Origin: Candidatus Woesearchaeota archaeon
Lineage (GTDB): Archaea; Nanobdellota; Nanobdellia; SCGC-AAA011-G17; GW2011-AR20
Length of the DNA stretch: 21,207 bases
Reading direction: 5' to 3'
NCBI GenBank assembly: GCA_018302885.1
Contig: JAGVZC010000017.1
Coordinates: forward strand, 1 to 21,207
In this document: piece after piece, positions 1 to 4,808 of the stretch
How the letters are laid out: every line of letters begins with the position of its first letter
Position numbering within the stretch: the stretch's first letter is position 1
Made by a program: the position numbers and the translations under genes
The notes under the pieces: generated by a model
Told to the model about the DNA's origin: nothing
Database searches by the model: none
What the model saw: only the letters and a program-made list of their open reading frames with translations

Positions 1-48
1 GAAGGTGAAGTTTTGGTTTACGCCGACCAAAAAGTTTATATATTATAA
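1..48 (+). CDS. 3' end of an upstream gene (partial, possible)
   Basis: Frame 1 is open from the window edge and encodes 15 residues (EGEVLVYADQKVYIL) before a TAA at 46-48. The residues look like an ordinary globular C-terminus, but the piece is too short to identify. The TATA box of the next gene overlaps this end. It may also be chance open frame. Confidence 0.3.
   Translation, partial: EGEVLVYADQKVYIL
33..46 (+). promoter_or_regulatory. TATA box of the antitoxin gene
   Basis: A TTTATATATTA stretch lies about 26 nt before the ATG at 66, which is the usual archaeal distance from TATA box to transcription start. The mRNA would be essentially leaderless. Confidence 0.5.
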
Positions 49-65
49 CAAGTTATATACTCGCT

Positions 66-284
66 ATGGCAACAACAATACAAGTAAGTGAAAATCTTTT
101 AGATACTCTAAAAATGAGAAAGTTATATAATAAAGAGAGCTATGAAGAAGTGATTTGGGATCTTGTTGAAGATTCACAAGAAGTAAATGCGGAGACCAAG
201 CAAGAAATAGAGAATGCACGTGCTGATATAAAAGCAGGAAGATTCTTTACTCATGAACAAGTCAAAAGGAAGCTTAATTTGTAA
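66..284 (+). CDS. RelB/VapB-like antitoxin, 72 aa
   Basis: This small protein has the layout of archaeal type II antitoxins. The N-terminal segment (MATTIQVSENLLDTLKMRK) resembles a ribbon-type DNA-binding strand. A region of about residues 20-45 (YNKESYEEVIWDLVED) resembles the helix of the DUF7557/VapB-like group. The acidic-to-basic C-terminal tail ends in THEQVKRKL and would wrap the toxin. The function would be to repress its own promoter and neutralise the RelE-type toxin encoded immediately downstream: its stop codon (282-284) directly abuts the next ATG (285). That toxin gene is broken, so the antitoxin is probably an orphan remnant. A leaderless start is supported by the TATA box 26 nt upstream. 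The family call rests on composition, length and context, not on an alignment. Confidence 0.65.
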   Translation: MATTIQVSENLLDTLKMRKLYNKESYEEVIWDLVEDSQEVNAETKQEIENARADIKAGRFFTHEQVKRKLNL

Positions 285-468
285 ATGTATGAACTAATTT
301 ATTCTCAACATGCATTAAAAGCATTGGAAAAGCTTGATGGGCATATTCAAAAGAGAATAATCTCTGCATTGGAAAGATTAAGGATACGCCCTTATCTTTG
401 ATATCGATAAAAATAAATTAAAAATTTTTGTTTTAAAATTAGGCCATAGGAAGAATATATATGGTTAA
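285..468 (+). pseudogene. RelE-type toxin with internal deletion and frameshift
   Basis: The frame from ATG 285 encodes a typical RelE/ParE N-terminus (MYELIYSQHALKALEKLD, then IQKRIISALERLR.RPY) and stops at TGA 399-401 after 38 residues. A second frame, open from about 397 to TAA 466-468, encodes the typical RelE C-terminus (FDIDKNKLKIFVLKLGHR). RelE proteins of this type are about 85-90 aa and carry a central segment (VKKL.G....RLRVGDYR) between these two parts. That segment, including the usual catalytic arginine region, is absent. The simplest reading is one deletion of roughly 25-30 codons near 395-400 that also shifted the frame. The product would be inactive. Confidence 0.8.
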
Positions 469-507
469 AAGCGCAAACCAAAATTGAAACTAACCCTTGT
501 TATATTC

Positions 508-553
508 CCCGTAGGGCTGAAATTTAGTGCAACGTCCCGAAGGGAAATTTCAG
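508..553. repeat. Small palindromic (REP/MITE-like) element
   Basis: CTGAAATTT (517-525) and AAATTTCAG (545-553) form a perfect 9-bp inverted repeat. Just outside and just inside lie two matching mini-hairpins, CCC-GTA-GGG (508-516) and CCC-GAA-GGG (536-544). This layered palindrome stands out in AT-rich sequence and resembles REP-type or subterminal transposon hairpins. It lies between the broken toxin gene and the 3' end of the HIT gene, so it could also act as a bidirectional transcription terminator. Confidence 0.5.
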
Positions 554-555
554 AG

Positions 556-570
556 TTTTATTTTTCCGCC
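556..570. repeat. 15-bp inverted repeat flanking the HIT gene, left arm
   Basis: TTTTATTTTTCCGCC here is the exact reverse complement of 1040-1054. The two arms bracket the HIT-family gene almost exactly. Confidence 0.6.
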
Positions 571-571
571 G

Positions 572-997
572 TTACAAATATTTCTTTACTTCATCAGAGA
601 TTTTTTTAAGCAATTCTTTAGAAACAAAATTTTTCCTTTCGCGATTGTAGTGATGACCAAAATCAGGGTCGTGGAATTCTTCTCCTATAAATTTAACATC
701 ATGATTATATCGTGGTCTAAGATGGAAATGAACATATGGTTTCGGATTTTCAGCTTGGTAAGCATCATTCATCAAACAAGTCCAATTGAACATTGTGGCA
801 TCAAAAACTTTCTTGAAGGTAGATTCTAGTTTTTTCACAATGTTTTCATGAAAATCCAACCATTCTTCAGATGTTAAATTTGATAATTCACCACAGTCTC
901 TTTTGAGAAGAATTACACATCTACCTAAATAAGATTGTTCATCACTTAGAACAACTTTCCAAAATTTTGTTTCAAATAGCATAAATTCATCTTGCAT
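572..997 (-). CDS. HIT-family hydrolase (Ap4A hydrolase-like), 141 aa
   Basis: HIT proteins hydrolyse or transfer nucleotidyl groups on substrates such as Ap4A, AMP-lysine or nucleoside phosphoramidates. The protein has the N-terminal beta/alpha part (KFWKVVLSDEQSYLGRC) and the active-site strand PYVHFHLRPRY at residues 87-97. The family motif H-x-H-x-H is Y88-V-H90-F-H92 here: the nucleophilic middle histidine and the third are kept and the first is tyrosine. An ATG at 1060 would add 21 residues, but 997 is preferred. A TTATTTAAAA TATA-like box at about 1017-1026 lies about 26 nt before it, and the added residues (FYFSAYFRNLF) do not look like a HIT N-terminus. The gene is monocistronic and flanked by an inverted repeat. 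Confidence 0.8.
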   Translation of the reverse strand: MQDEFMLFETKFWKVVLSDEQSYLGRCVILLKRDCGELSNLTSEEWLDFHENIVKKLESTFKKVFDATMFNWTCLMNDAYQAENPKPYVHFHLRPRYNHDVKFIGEEFHDPDFGHHYNRERKNFVSKELLKKISDEVKKYL

Positions 998-1039
998 AAT
1001 ATTAAAAAAATATCTGGTTTTAAATAAGTTTCTAAAGTA

Positions 1040-1054
1040 GGCGGAAAAATAAAA
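1040..1054. repeat. 15-bp inverted repeat flanking the HIT gene, right arm
   Basis: GGCGGAAAAATAAAA is the exact reverse complement of 556-570. It lies about 45 nt upstream of the preferred HIT start, just beyond its TATA-like box. Confidence 0.6.
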
Positions 1055-1194
1055 TTGCAATTAACACACTTTTAACGGATTTTCACTTATTTTGAAGATT
1101 TAAGGCTTAACTCCTTTGTTTTCTGACAACGCCTCTGGAAATTTTTGAATGCTATTTCCATATTTATTATTATTCTGCAATTATTTTTCAAATT

Positions 1195-1207
1195 GTAATA
1201 TATAAAA
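1195..1207 (+). promoter_or_regulatory. TATA box of xerA
   Basis: TAATATATAAAAG lies about 27 nt before ATG 1230, predicting a leaderless transcript. The rest of 1061-1194 is AT-rich intergenic DNA with no gene that I can see. Confidence 0.5.
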
Positions 1208-1229
1208 GCAAAGCATACTTATATATTTT

Positions 1230-2069
1230 ATGGTCTACATTCCAGTAGATATAGAAAAATCTATTGCAAAAGAATGCAAAAGAAGAGGGTATAGCGACAG
1301 AACAATTAAAAGTTATAATTACTGTATAAGCAGATTTCTAAAATACACAAACAAATCTCTGGATAAAATCAGCAAAAAAGATGTGAGATTATTCCTGGAA
1401 GATTTATCTGAAAAGAAAAAGGCAGGAAATACAATGAACCTATACCATATGGCAATAAGGTTTCTGTTTGAAGATGTTTTAGACAAGAGAATGCGGATAA
1501 ATATCAGATACAGCAAGACACCAACAAAAATTCCTGTTGTATTGTCAAAAGAAGAAATAAAAGATTTGTTTAAAGCCATAAAAAATCCAAAACATATGCT
1601 AATGATTCAGCTTATGTATTCTTCCGGCTTAAGGGTAAGTGAATTGATAAACTTAAAAATAAATGACCTTGAAACAGACAAGGGATATGGATTTGTCAGA
1701 AAAGGCAAGGGAAACAAGGACAGAATGTTCATAATAGCAAGTTCATTGAAAGATGATATAAAAAAATTCATAGGATAAAAAAAATTAAATGAGCTTGATT
1801 ATTTATTCACCAGCATAAAAGGCAGGAAATACAACACAAGCAGCCCCAGACAAATAATTAAAAAATCCGCTGAACTTGCAAGAATAAACAAAAAAGTTTC
1901 ATGCCATACTTTAAGACATTCATTTGCAACACATTTGATAGAAAAGGGTTATTCAGTGAGCGAGGTTCAGGCTTTGCTTGGACATAAAAGCCCGGAAACA
2001 ACCTTTGTTTATATTCATGCTGCTTCTCCAAATATGATAAAAGTTAAAAGCCCATTGGATGAATTATAA
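1230..2069 (+). pseudogene. xerA: XerA tyrosine recombinase interrupted by one in-frame TAA
   Basis: The full frame is 279 codons, the usual length of archaeal XerA, which resolves chromosome dimers at dif. Residues 5-90 are the SAM-like core-binding domain. The catalytic domain follows, with R135 (SSGLRVSEL), the beta-hairpin lysine K160 (RKGKGNKDR), H226-x-x-R229 (CHTLRHSFATHL), H252 (LLGHKSPETT) and the nucleophile Y261 (FVYIHAA). Codon 183 (1776-1778) is TAA. The frame is unchanged on both sides and homology continues directly (FIG-stop-KKLNELDYLF), so a single nonsense substitution separates the first two catalytic residues from the last four. Translation would give a 182-aa inactive fragment unless the stop is read through. 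Its stop lies 3 nt before tRNA-Thr(CGT). It could be a chromosomal Xer or an integrase of a lost element. Confidence 0.85.
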
Positions 2070-2072
2070 TAT

Positions 2073-2144
2073 GCCTCTGTAGCTCAATGGTGGAGCAATT
2101 GCTTCGTAAGCAATAGGTTGTGGGTTCAAATCCCTCCAGAGGCT
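2073..2144 (+). tRNA. tRNA-Thr (anticodon CGT)
   Basis: The acceptor stem GCCTCTG/CAGAGGC is perfect. The D arm is GCTC-loop-GAGC, the anticodon stem ATTGC/GCAAT, and the loop TTCGTAA gives anticodon CGT. The T arm GTGGG-TTCAAAT-CCCTC has one T-T mismatch. Discriminator T73 is typical of archaeal tRNA-Thr. No CCA is encoded and there is no intron (72 nt). The gene begins 3 nt after the broken xerA frame. Confidence 0.93.
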
Positions 2145-2184
2145 TTTCAAAAGGTTTAAAAAAAGAATATTTCAACAAATTACC

Positions 2185-2289
2185 ATGATGAATAAAAATG
2201 TAAAGAAAAAACCAGTATGGAAAGCTTACGGAAAGAAGCATCCAGACAAGAAACATGGAAAAAGAGCTTTCAGAAAGAAGAAAAAATAA
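2185..2289 (+). CDS. Very small lysine-rich protein, 34 aa (hypothetical)
   Basis: A short frame begins ATGATG at 2185 and ends TAA at 2287-2289. The peptide is more than one third lysine with scattered aromatic residues (PVWKAYGKKHPDKKHGKRAF), ending in a KKKK run. It could bind RNA or DNA as a small ribosome- or chromatin-associated peptide. It starts 40 nt after tRNA-Thr(CGT) on the same strand and may be co-transcribed with it. There is no Shine-Dalgarno sequence. I do not recognise a family, and eL41 is encoded elsewhere in this window. The skewed, non-random composition supports a real gene; the lack of any other support keeps confidence modest. Confidence 0.4.
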   Translation: MMNKNVKKKPVWKAYGKKHPDKKHGKRAFRKKKK

Positions 2290-2319
2290 TTCTTTATAAA
2301 AAATAAAAAAAAGAAAAAT

Positions 2320-2517
2320 TTATTTCTTAGAGAATATCAGGTATAAAGCACTAATACCAACCAAGATATAAATTATTCTTGACAATACAGATAACTCCCC
2401 GAAAATTGCTGCAACAAGGTCCCATTTTAAAATTCCCACTAAAGCCCAATTAAGACCTCCAATAATTACTAAAACAAATGCTATCCACCAAACTGTACCT
2501 TTATCACCTTTAGCCAT
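2320..2517 (-). CDS. DUF378 family membrane protein, 65 aa
   Basis: This is a two-helix integral membrane protein. Helix 1 (residues about 9-28, WWIAFVLVIIGGLNWALVGI) contains the IGGLNW signature of DUF378. A short loop with the WDLVAAIFG segment follows, then helix 2 (about 43-62, LSRIIYILVGISALYLIF). The length is normal for the family, whose function is unknown. The start is fixed by an unusually strong Shine-Dalgarno sequence. The gene stands alone, convergent with the small basic ORF and divergent from tRNA-Leu. Confidence 0.9.
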   Translation of the reverse strand: MAKGDKGTVWWIAFVLVIIGGLNWALVGILKWDLVAAIFGELSVLSRIIYILVGISALYLIFSKK

Positions 2518-2523
2518 TTACCA

Positions 2524-2532
2524 ATCACCTCC
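2524..2532 (-). promoter_or_regulatory. Full-length Shine-Dalgarno sequence of the DUF378 gene
   Basis: Read on the minus strand this is GGAGGTGAT, a nine-base perfect match to the archaeal 16S rRNA 3' end, 6 nt before the ATG at 2517. It shows that this organism uses leadered translation beside its many leaderless genes. Confidence 0.85.
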
Positions 2533-2589
2533 TTATAGAGAATGATAAGAATTGCTAATATATAAATTATACAGTTTTTAAAATAAAAA

Positions 2590-2599
2590 CTTTTATATA
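2590..2599 (+). promoter_or_regulatory. TATA box of tRNA-Leu
   Basis: CTTTTATATAAAC lies about 28 nt upstream of the mature tRNA-Leu 5' end. Confidence 0.5.
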
Positions 2600-2623
2600 A
2601 ACAATCTAAAAGATTAATATTAT

Positions 2624-2708
2624 GCGGGAGTGCCAGAGTCTGGAAAATGGGCAGGACTTAAGATCCTGTGGCTTAGTGCCTACGCAGGTTCAAATCCTGT
2701 CTCCCGCA
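2624..2708 (+). tRNA. tRNA-Leu (anticodon TAA)
   Basis: A class II tRNA of 85 nt. The acceptor stem is GCGGGAG/CTCCCGC. The anticodon stem is CAGGA/TCCTG with loop CTTAAGA (anticodon TAA). It has a long variable arm (about TGGCTTAGTGCCTACG), T loop TTCAAAT and discriminator A. There is no intron and no encoded CCA. Confidence 0.93.
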
Positions 2709-2798
2709 CACATTTTTTTAGATTGCAGTTCCTGAGGTATTTCATAAGGCATTGATTAATTCCTATATTCGGATTTAAAAGAAAAGTTGTAAAAAGTT

Positions 2799-3038
2799 TT
2801 ATAGAAAAGATTTAGTATTTTTTCTTTTTGGTTTTGTAGCATTTGGTATTCTCCCATCCTCATACAAATACCATTTATCAATGTCCTCACCATAGCCAAC
2901 TATAATGGGATGTTTAACATTTTTCATATCATTCATTGATTTCAAATCGCCATGGTGTAGAAAATATCCCAAAAAATCCACTTCATCATTTGATTTTAAT
3001 TTATAATTTAATTGTTTTTGTAAATTATATTTTATCAA
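2799..3038 (-). CDS. Hypothetical protein, 79 aa (uncertain)
   Basis: The open frame begins with a TTG codon at 3036-3038 and ends at 2799. The predicted peptide is hydrophilic, with a central segment (VDFLGYFLHHGDLKSMND) and a strongly basic C-terminus (NATKPKRKNTKSFL). I recognise no family. There is no good ribosome-binding site, and the N-terminal part is AT-rich low-complexity sequence. It lies beside a homing-endonuclease-like remnant on the other strand, in a stretch (2709-3170) that otherwise holds no convincing gene. It may itself be a decayed fragment. Confidence 0.3.
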   Translation of the reverse strand: MIKYNLQKQLNYKLKSNDEVDFLGYFLHHGDLKSMNDMKNVKHPIIVGYGEDIDKWYLYEDGRIPNATKPKRKNTKSFL

Positions 3039-3049
3039 AAGATTTTAAA

Positions 3050-3170
3050 ATGTATTTCTCTAAAGATAAAAGGAATAACAACAATGTTGTAGAGATTTAT
3101 GGGTATAAGCAAATTGAAAAATGGATTAGATTGATCGGTTTTTCAAATAAGAGACATTACAACAAATTAT
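3050..3170 (+). pseudogene. C-terminal remnant of a LAGLIDADG-type homing endonuclease
   Basis: The plus-strand frame encodes VVEIYGYKQIEKWIRLIGFS followed by NKRHYNKL. This resembles the end of archaeal LAGLIDADG proteins, where a V.IYGKKQ...W...IGFSNPKH.. block precedes the C-terminus. The LAGLIDADG helices and catalytic acids that should lie upstream are missing, and the sequence before 3045 is AT-rich without homology I can see. The frame runs on into the tRNA-Thr gene and stops inside it at 3191-3193, so it is a truncated relic, not a working gene. LAGLIDADG enzymes often inhabit archaeal RNA-gene introns, and the adjoining tRNA has introns, but a direct link is inference. Confidence 0.5.
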
Positions 3171-3198
3171 GCCCCAGTGGCTCAGCATGGTAGAGCAC

Positions 3199-3216
3199 AA
3201 GATTAAATCTGCTCAT
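3199..3216 (+). other. tRNA intron 1 (non-canonical position 27/28), 18 nt
   Basis: The intron is AAGATTAAATCTGCTCAT. In the precursor, exon GAGC (3193-3196) pairs with intron GCTC (3211-3214), giving the 4-bp central helix. The 5' bulge is ACA (3197-3199) and the 3' bulge ATT (3215-3217). Inner helix AGAT/ATCT (3200-3203/3207-3210) has a TAA loop. Cleavage after the second base of each bulge gives exactly the junctions that restore a Watson-Crick anticodon stem. Confidence 0.8.
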
Positions 3217-3226
3217 TTCCTTGGTA

Positions 3227-3238
3227 TCTGAGCCAAAC
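3227..3238 (+). other. tRNA intron 2 (canonical position 37/38), 12 nt
   Basis: The intron is TCTGAGCCAAAC. Exon TTGG (3221-3224) pairs with intron CCAA (3233-3236). The 5' bulge is TAT (3225-3227), the 3' bulge ACA (3237-3239), and the inner part is only a five-base loop CTGAG. Cutting after the second base of each bulge gives the standard loop TTGGTAA. Confidence 0.82.
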
Positions 3239-3303
3239 AGGAAGAGGTCGAGGGTTCAAATCCCTTCTGGGGCTTTTAAAATAATAAACAAGGGGAGGAA
3301 AAA

Positions 3304-3600
3304 ATGAAAGCAAAATCAATAATAACAATAATTTTTGGAATAATCTTTGTCATAGCAACAGTATTCTCAATAGTAAATGCTTCCAAATTAATTGGAGAAG
3401 GATTCAAGGAAGTATTAAATTATGATGACTGTGCATATTACAGGCCAGTTCCAATTGAAAAATCAAATGAAACAATTGATGTTTCACAGGAAGAATATTG
3501 CCTGAATGACAAGAAAAGAAACATAGCAGAAAGCCTGGCTTATCTTATAGTCTCATTGCCACTTGCAGTATTTTTCTATAGAAAATTCAGAAAAGAATGA
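3304..3600 (+). CDS. Small membrane protein with two helices, 98 aa
   Basis: An N-terminal hydrophobic helix (residues about 4-26, KSIITIIFGIIFVIATVFSI) and a C-terminal one (about 75-92, ESLAYLIVSLPLAVFFY) flank a polar loop. The loop has two cysteines (C43 and C67) and the sequence YYRPVPIEKSNETIDV. If the termini are cytoplasmic (KAK at the start, YRKFRKE at the end), the loop is outside and the cysteines could pair. The start is supported by a strong GGGGAGG ribosome-binding site at 3292-3298. Its stop overlaps the next ATG (ATGA at 3597-3600), so it is translationally coupled to the AlkD-like gene. I recognise no family. Confidence 0.75.
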   Translation: MKAKSIITIIFGIIFVIATVFSIVNASKLIGEGFKEVLNYDDCAYYRPVPIEKSNETIDVSQEEYCLNDKKRNIAESLAYLIVSLPLAVFFYRKFRKE

Positions 3601-4301
3601 ATGTCCTGGAAAATATAAGAGCTGAACTGAAAAGAAATGTAGACAAGGAATACAGGGAAGGCTCTATTAATTTTTTTAAGGAGAAAATAAAATGCTATGG
3701 GGTAAGGGCGCCAACAACAAGAAAAATAGCAAAAAGATATTTTCAGGAAATAAAAGATTTAAACAAAAAAGAGATATTTCAATTATGTGAAAAACTTCTG
3801 AAAACAAATTACAATGAAGAGGCAGCAATAGCATTTTCTTGGTGTAATAAAATAAAAGATAGATTTGAAAAAACAGATTTTAAAATGTTTGAAAGTTGGA
3901 TTGATGAATATCTGACAAACTGGGCAATGATAGATGATTTCTGCACGCATTCTGTCGGTTATTTGGTTTACAATAATCGGGAATTTTTAAGGGATTTAAA
4001 AAAATGGACAAAATCAGAAAATAGATGGATGAGAAGAGCATCAGCAGTGACCTTGATTTATTGCGTCAGGAATAAAAAAAATCTTAAGGATTCATTTGAA
4101 ATCTCTGATTTATTGCTAAAGGACAAAGATGACCTGGTAAGAAAAGGATACGGGTGGCTGTTGAAGGAAGCATCAAATATTTATTTGAAAGAAGTTCATG
4201 ATTATGTCATGGAAAACAGGAATGAAATGCCGAGGGTTGCTCTGAGATATGCAATTGAGAAAATGCCCAAGGAAATGAAATCTAATATCATGAAGAGATG
4301 A
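3597..4301 (+). CDS. AlkD-like DNA alkylation repair glycosylase, 234 aa
   Basis: AlkD enzymes excise positively charged alkylated purines (3-methyladenine, 7-methylguanine) using a HEAT-like repeat superhelix and no base flipping. The protein is all-helical with repeated helix pairs, and its length fits the family. The catalytic residues known from Bacillus cereus AlkD can be placed almost number for number: W109 and D113 in TNWAMIDDF, an arginine in RWMRRAS (R146/R147), and W187 in YGWLLKEAS. The N-terminal YGVRAPTTRKIAK segment is also typical. It overlaps the upstream membrane-protein gene by ATGA and is probably co-transcribed with it. I infer that it is active. Confidence 0.88.
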   Translation: MNVLENIRAELKRNVDKEYREGSINFFKEKIKCYGVRAPTTRKIAKRYFQEIKDLNKKEIFQLCEKLLKTNYNEEAAIAFSWCNKIKDRFEKTDFKMFESWIDEYLTNWAMIDDFCTHSVGYLVYNNREFLRDLKKWTKSENRWMRRASAVTLIYCVRNKKNLKDSFEISDLLLKDKDDLVRKGYGWLLKEASNIYLKEVHDYVMENRNEMPRVALRYAIEKMPKEMKSNIMKR

Positions 4302-4341
4302 TTCAAAAACCTTTTATATCCTTTGAAATATATATCTTAGT

Positions 4342-4803
4342 ATGAAAGATGTTAATGTAAAGGAAGAATATAACAAGTTAAAGTACAAGTTACCAAAGTT
4401 TGAGGAATTGAACAATGATTTTGAAATAGATTTCATAAAAGAAAAGATATTTCTCATAAGACAGGTCAGAAGAAAGATTAATGAAAAAGTAATATTCTTC
4501 TGCAGGATAATAGAGGGGTTACTGTATCCAACCCAGCAGCACATAATAAATGTAACAGAGATAAAGAATTTTTCTGATGAAAAGAAAAAAGAGATTGAAA
4601 AGATATACAAAAAATTAATGGTTTATGAGAGACAGTCATTATTGCTTGATGTTTACCCAGATGACAAAAAGGATGCGGAATTCATAAATGATGTCTTTAA
4701 TTTCTGGAAGAAAATAAAAAAAGAGATGGAAGAAGTTGTTGTATTAATGAAGGAAACTTGGAAAAAGGAATTTTCACAGGAAAAAAATAATTATTTCGGA
4801 TAA
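4342..4803 (+). CDS. Hypothetical helical protein, 153 aa
   Basis: The protein is predicted almost entirely helical, with charged amphipathic stretches at both ends (KEEYNKLKYKLPKFEEL; FWKKIKKEMEEVVVLMKETW) suggesting a coiled-coil or helical bundle. A less charged central part (FFCRIIEGLLYPTQQHIINV) may be the conserved core. There is no signal peptide or clear membrane helix. The start is supported by a TTTTATATCC TATA box about 26 nt upstream at 4312-4321 (leaderless). It ends 5 nt before the adenylate kinase ATG, so the two form one operon. I do not recognise a family; it looks like a lineage-specific archaeal protein. Confidence 0.7.
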   Translation: MKDVNVKEEYNKLKYKLPKFEELNNDFEIDFIKEKIFLIRQVRRKINEKVIFFCRIIEGLLYPTQQHIINVTEIKNFSDEKKKEIEKIYKKLMVYERQSLLLDVYPDDKKDAEFINDVFNFWKKIKKEMEEVVVLMKETWKKEFSQEKNNYFG

Positions 4804-4808
4804 AAAAA

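Larger units (their letters stand above)
3171..3274 (+). tRNA. tRNA-Thr (anticodon GGT) with two small introns
   Basis: The gene is 104 nt. The acceptor stem GCCCCAG/CTGGGGC, D arm GCTC/GAGC and T arm GAGGG-TTCAAAT-CCCTT are regular, but the anticodon stem cannot form without removing two segments. Taking out 3199-3216 (18 nt) and 3227-3238 (12 nt) leaves a canonical 74-nt tRNA. Its anticodon stem is CTTCC/GGAAG (perfect Watson-Crick) and its loop TTGGTAA gives anticodon GGT. The five-base variable loop is AGGTC. Discriminator T73 matches the other tRNA-Thr in this window, whose loop is TTCGTAA. Both intron junctions sit in three-base bulges flanking four-base-pair helices, as the archaeal splicing endonuclease requires. 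No CCA is encoded. Confidence 0.88.

Noticed and set aside
572..1060. Start of the HIT protein at ATG 1060
   Set aside because: The extra 21 residues are unlike HIT N-termini. The TATA-like box is correctly placed for the ATG at 997.
1130..1138. GCCTCTGGA, the reverse complement of the tRNA-Thr(CGT) 3' end (2135-2143), as a possible att scar
   Set aside because: Only nine bases match and the orientation is opposite to what simple integration would leave. It is too weak to claim.
3171..3274. Reading this tRNA as a class II tRNA with CAAG/CTTG anticodon stem and a long variable arm
   Set aside because: That fold gives an oversized anticodon loop, and the discriminator T does not fit Ser or Leu. 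The two-intron reading gives a fully canonical tRNA.
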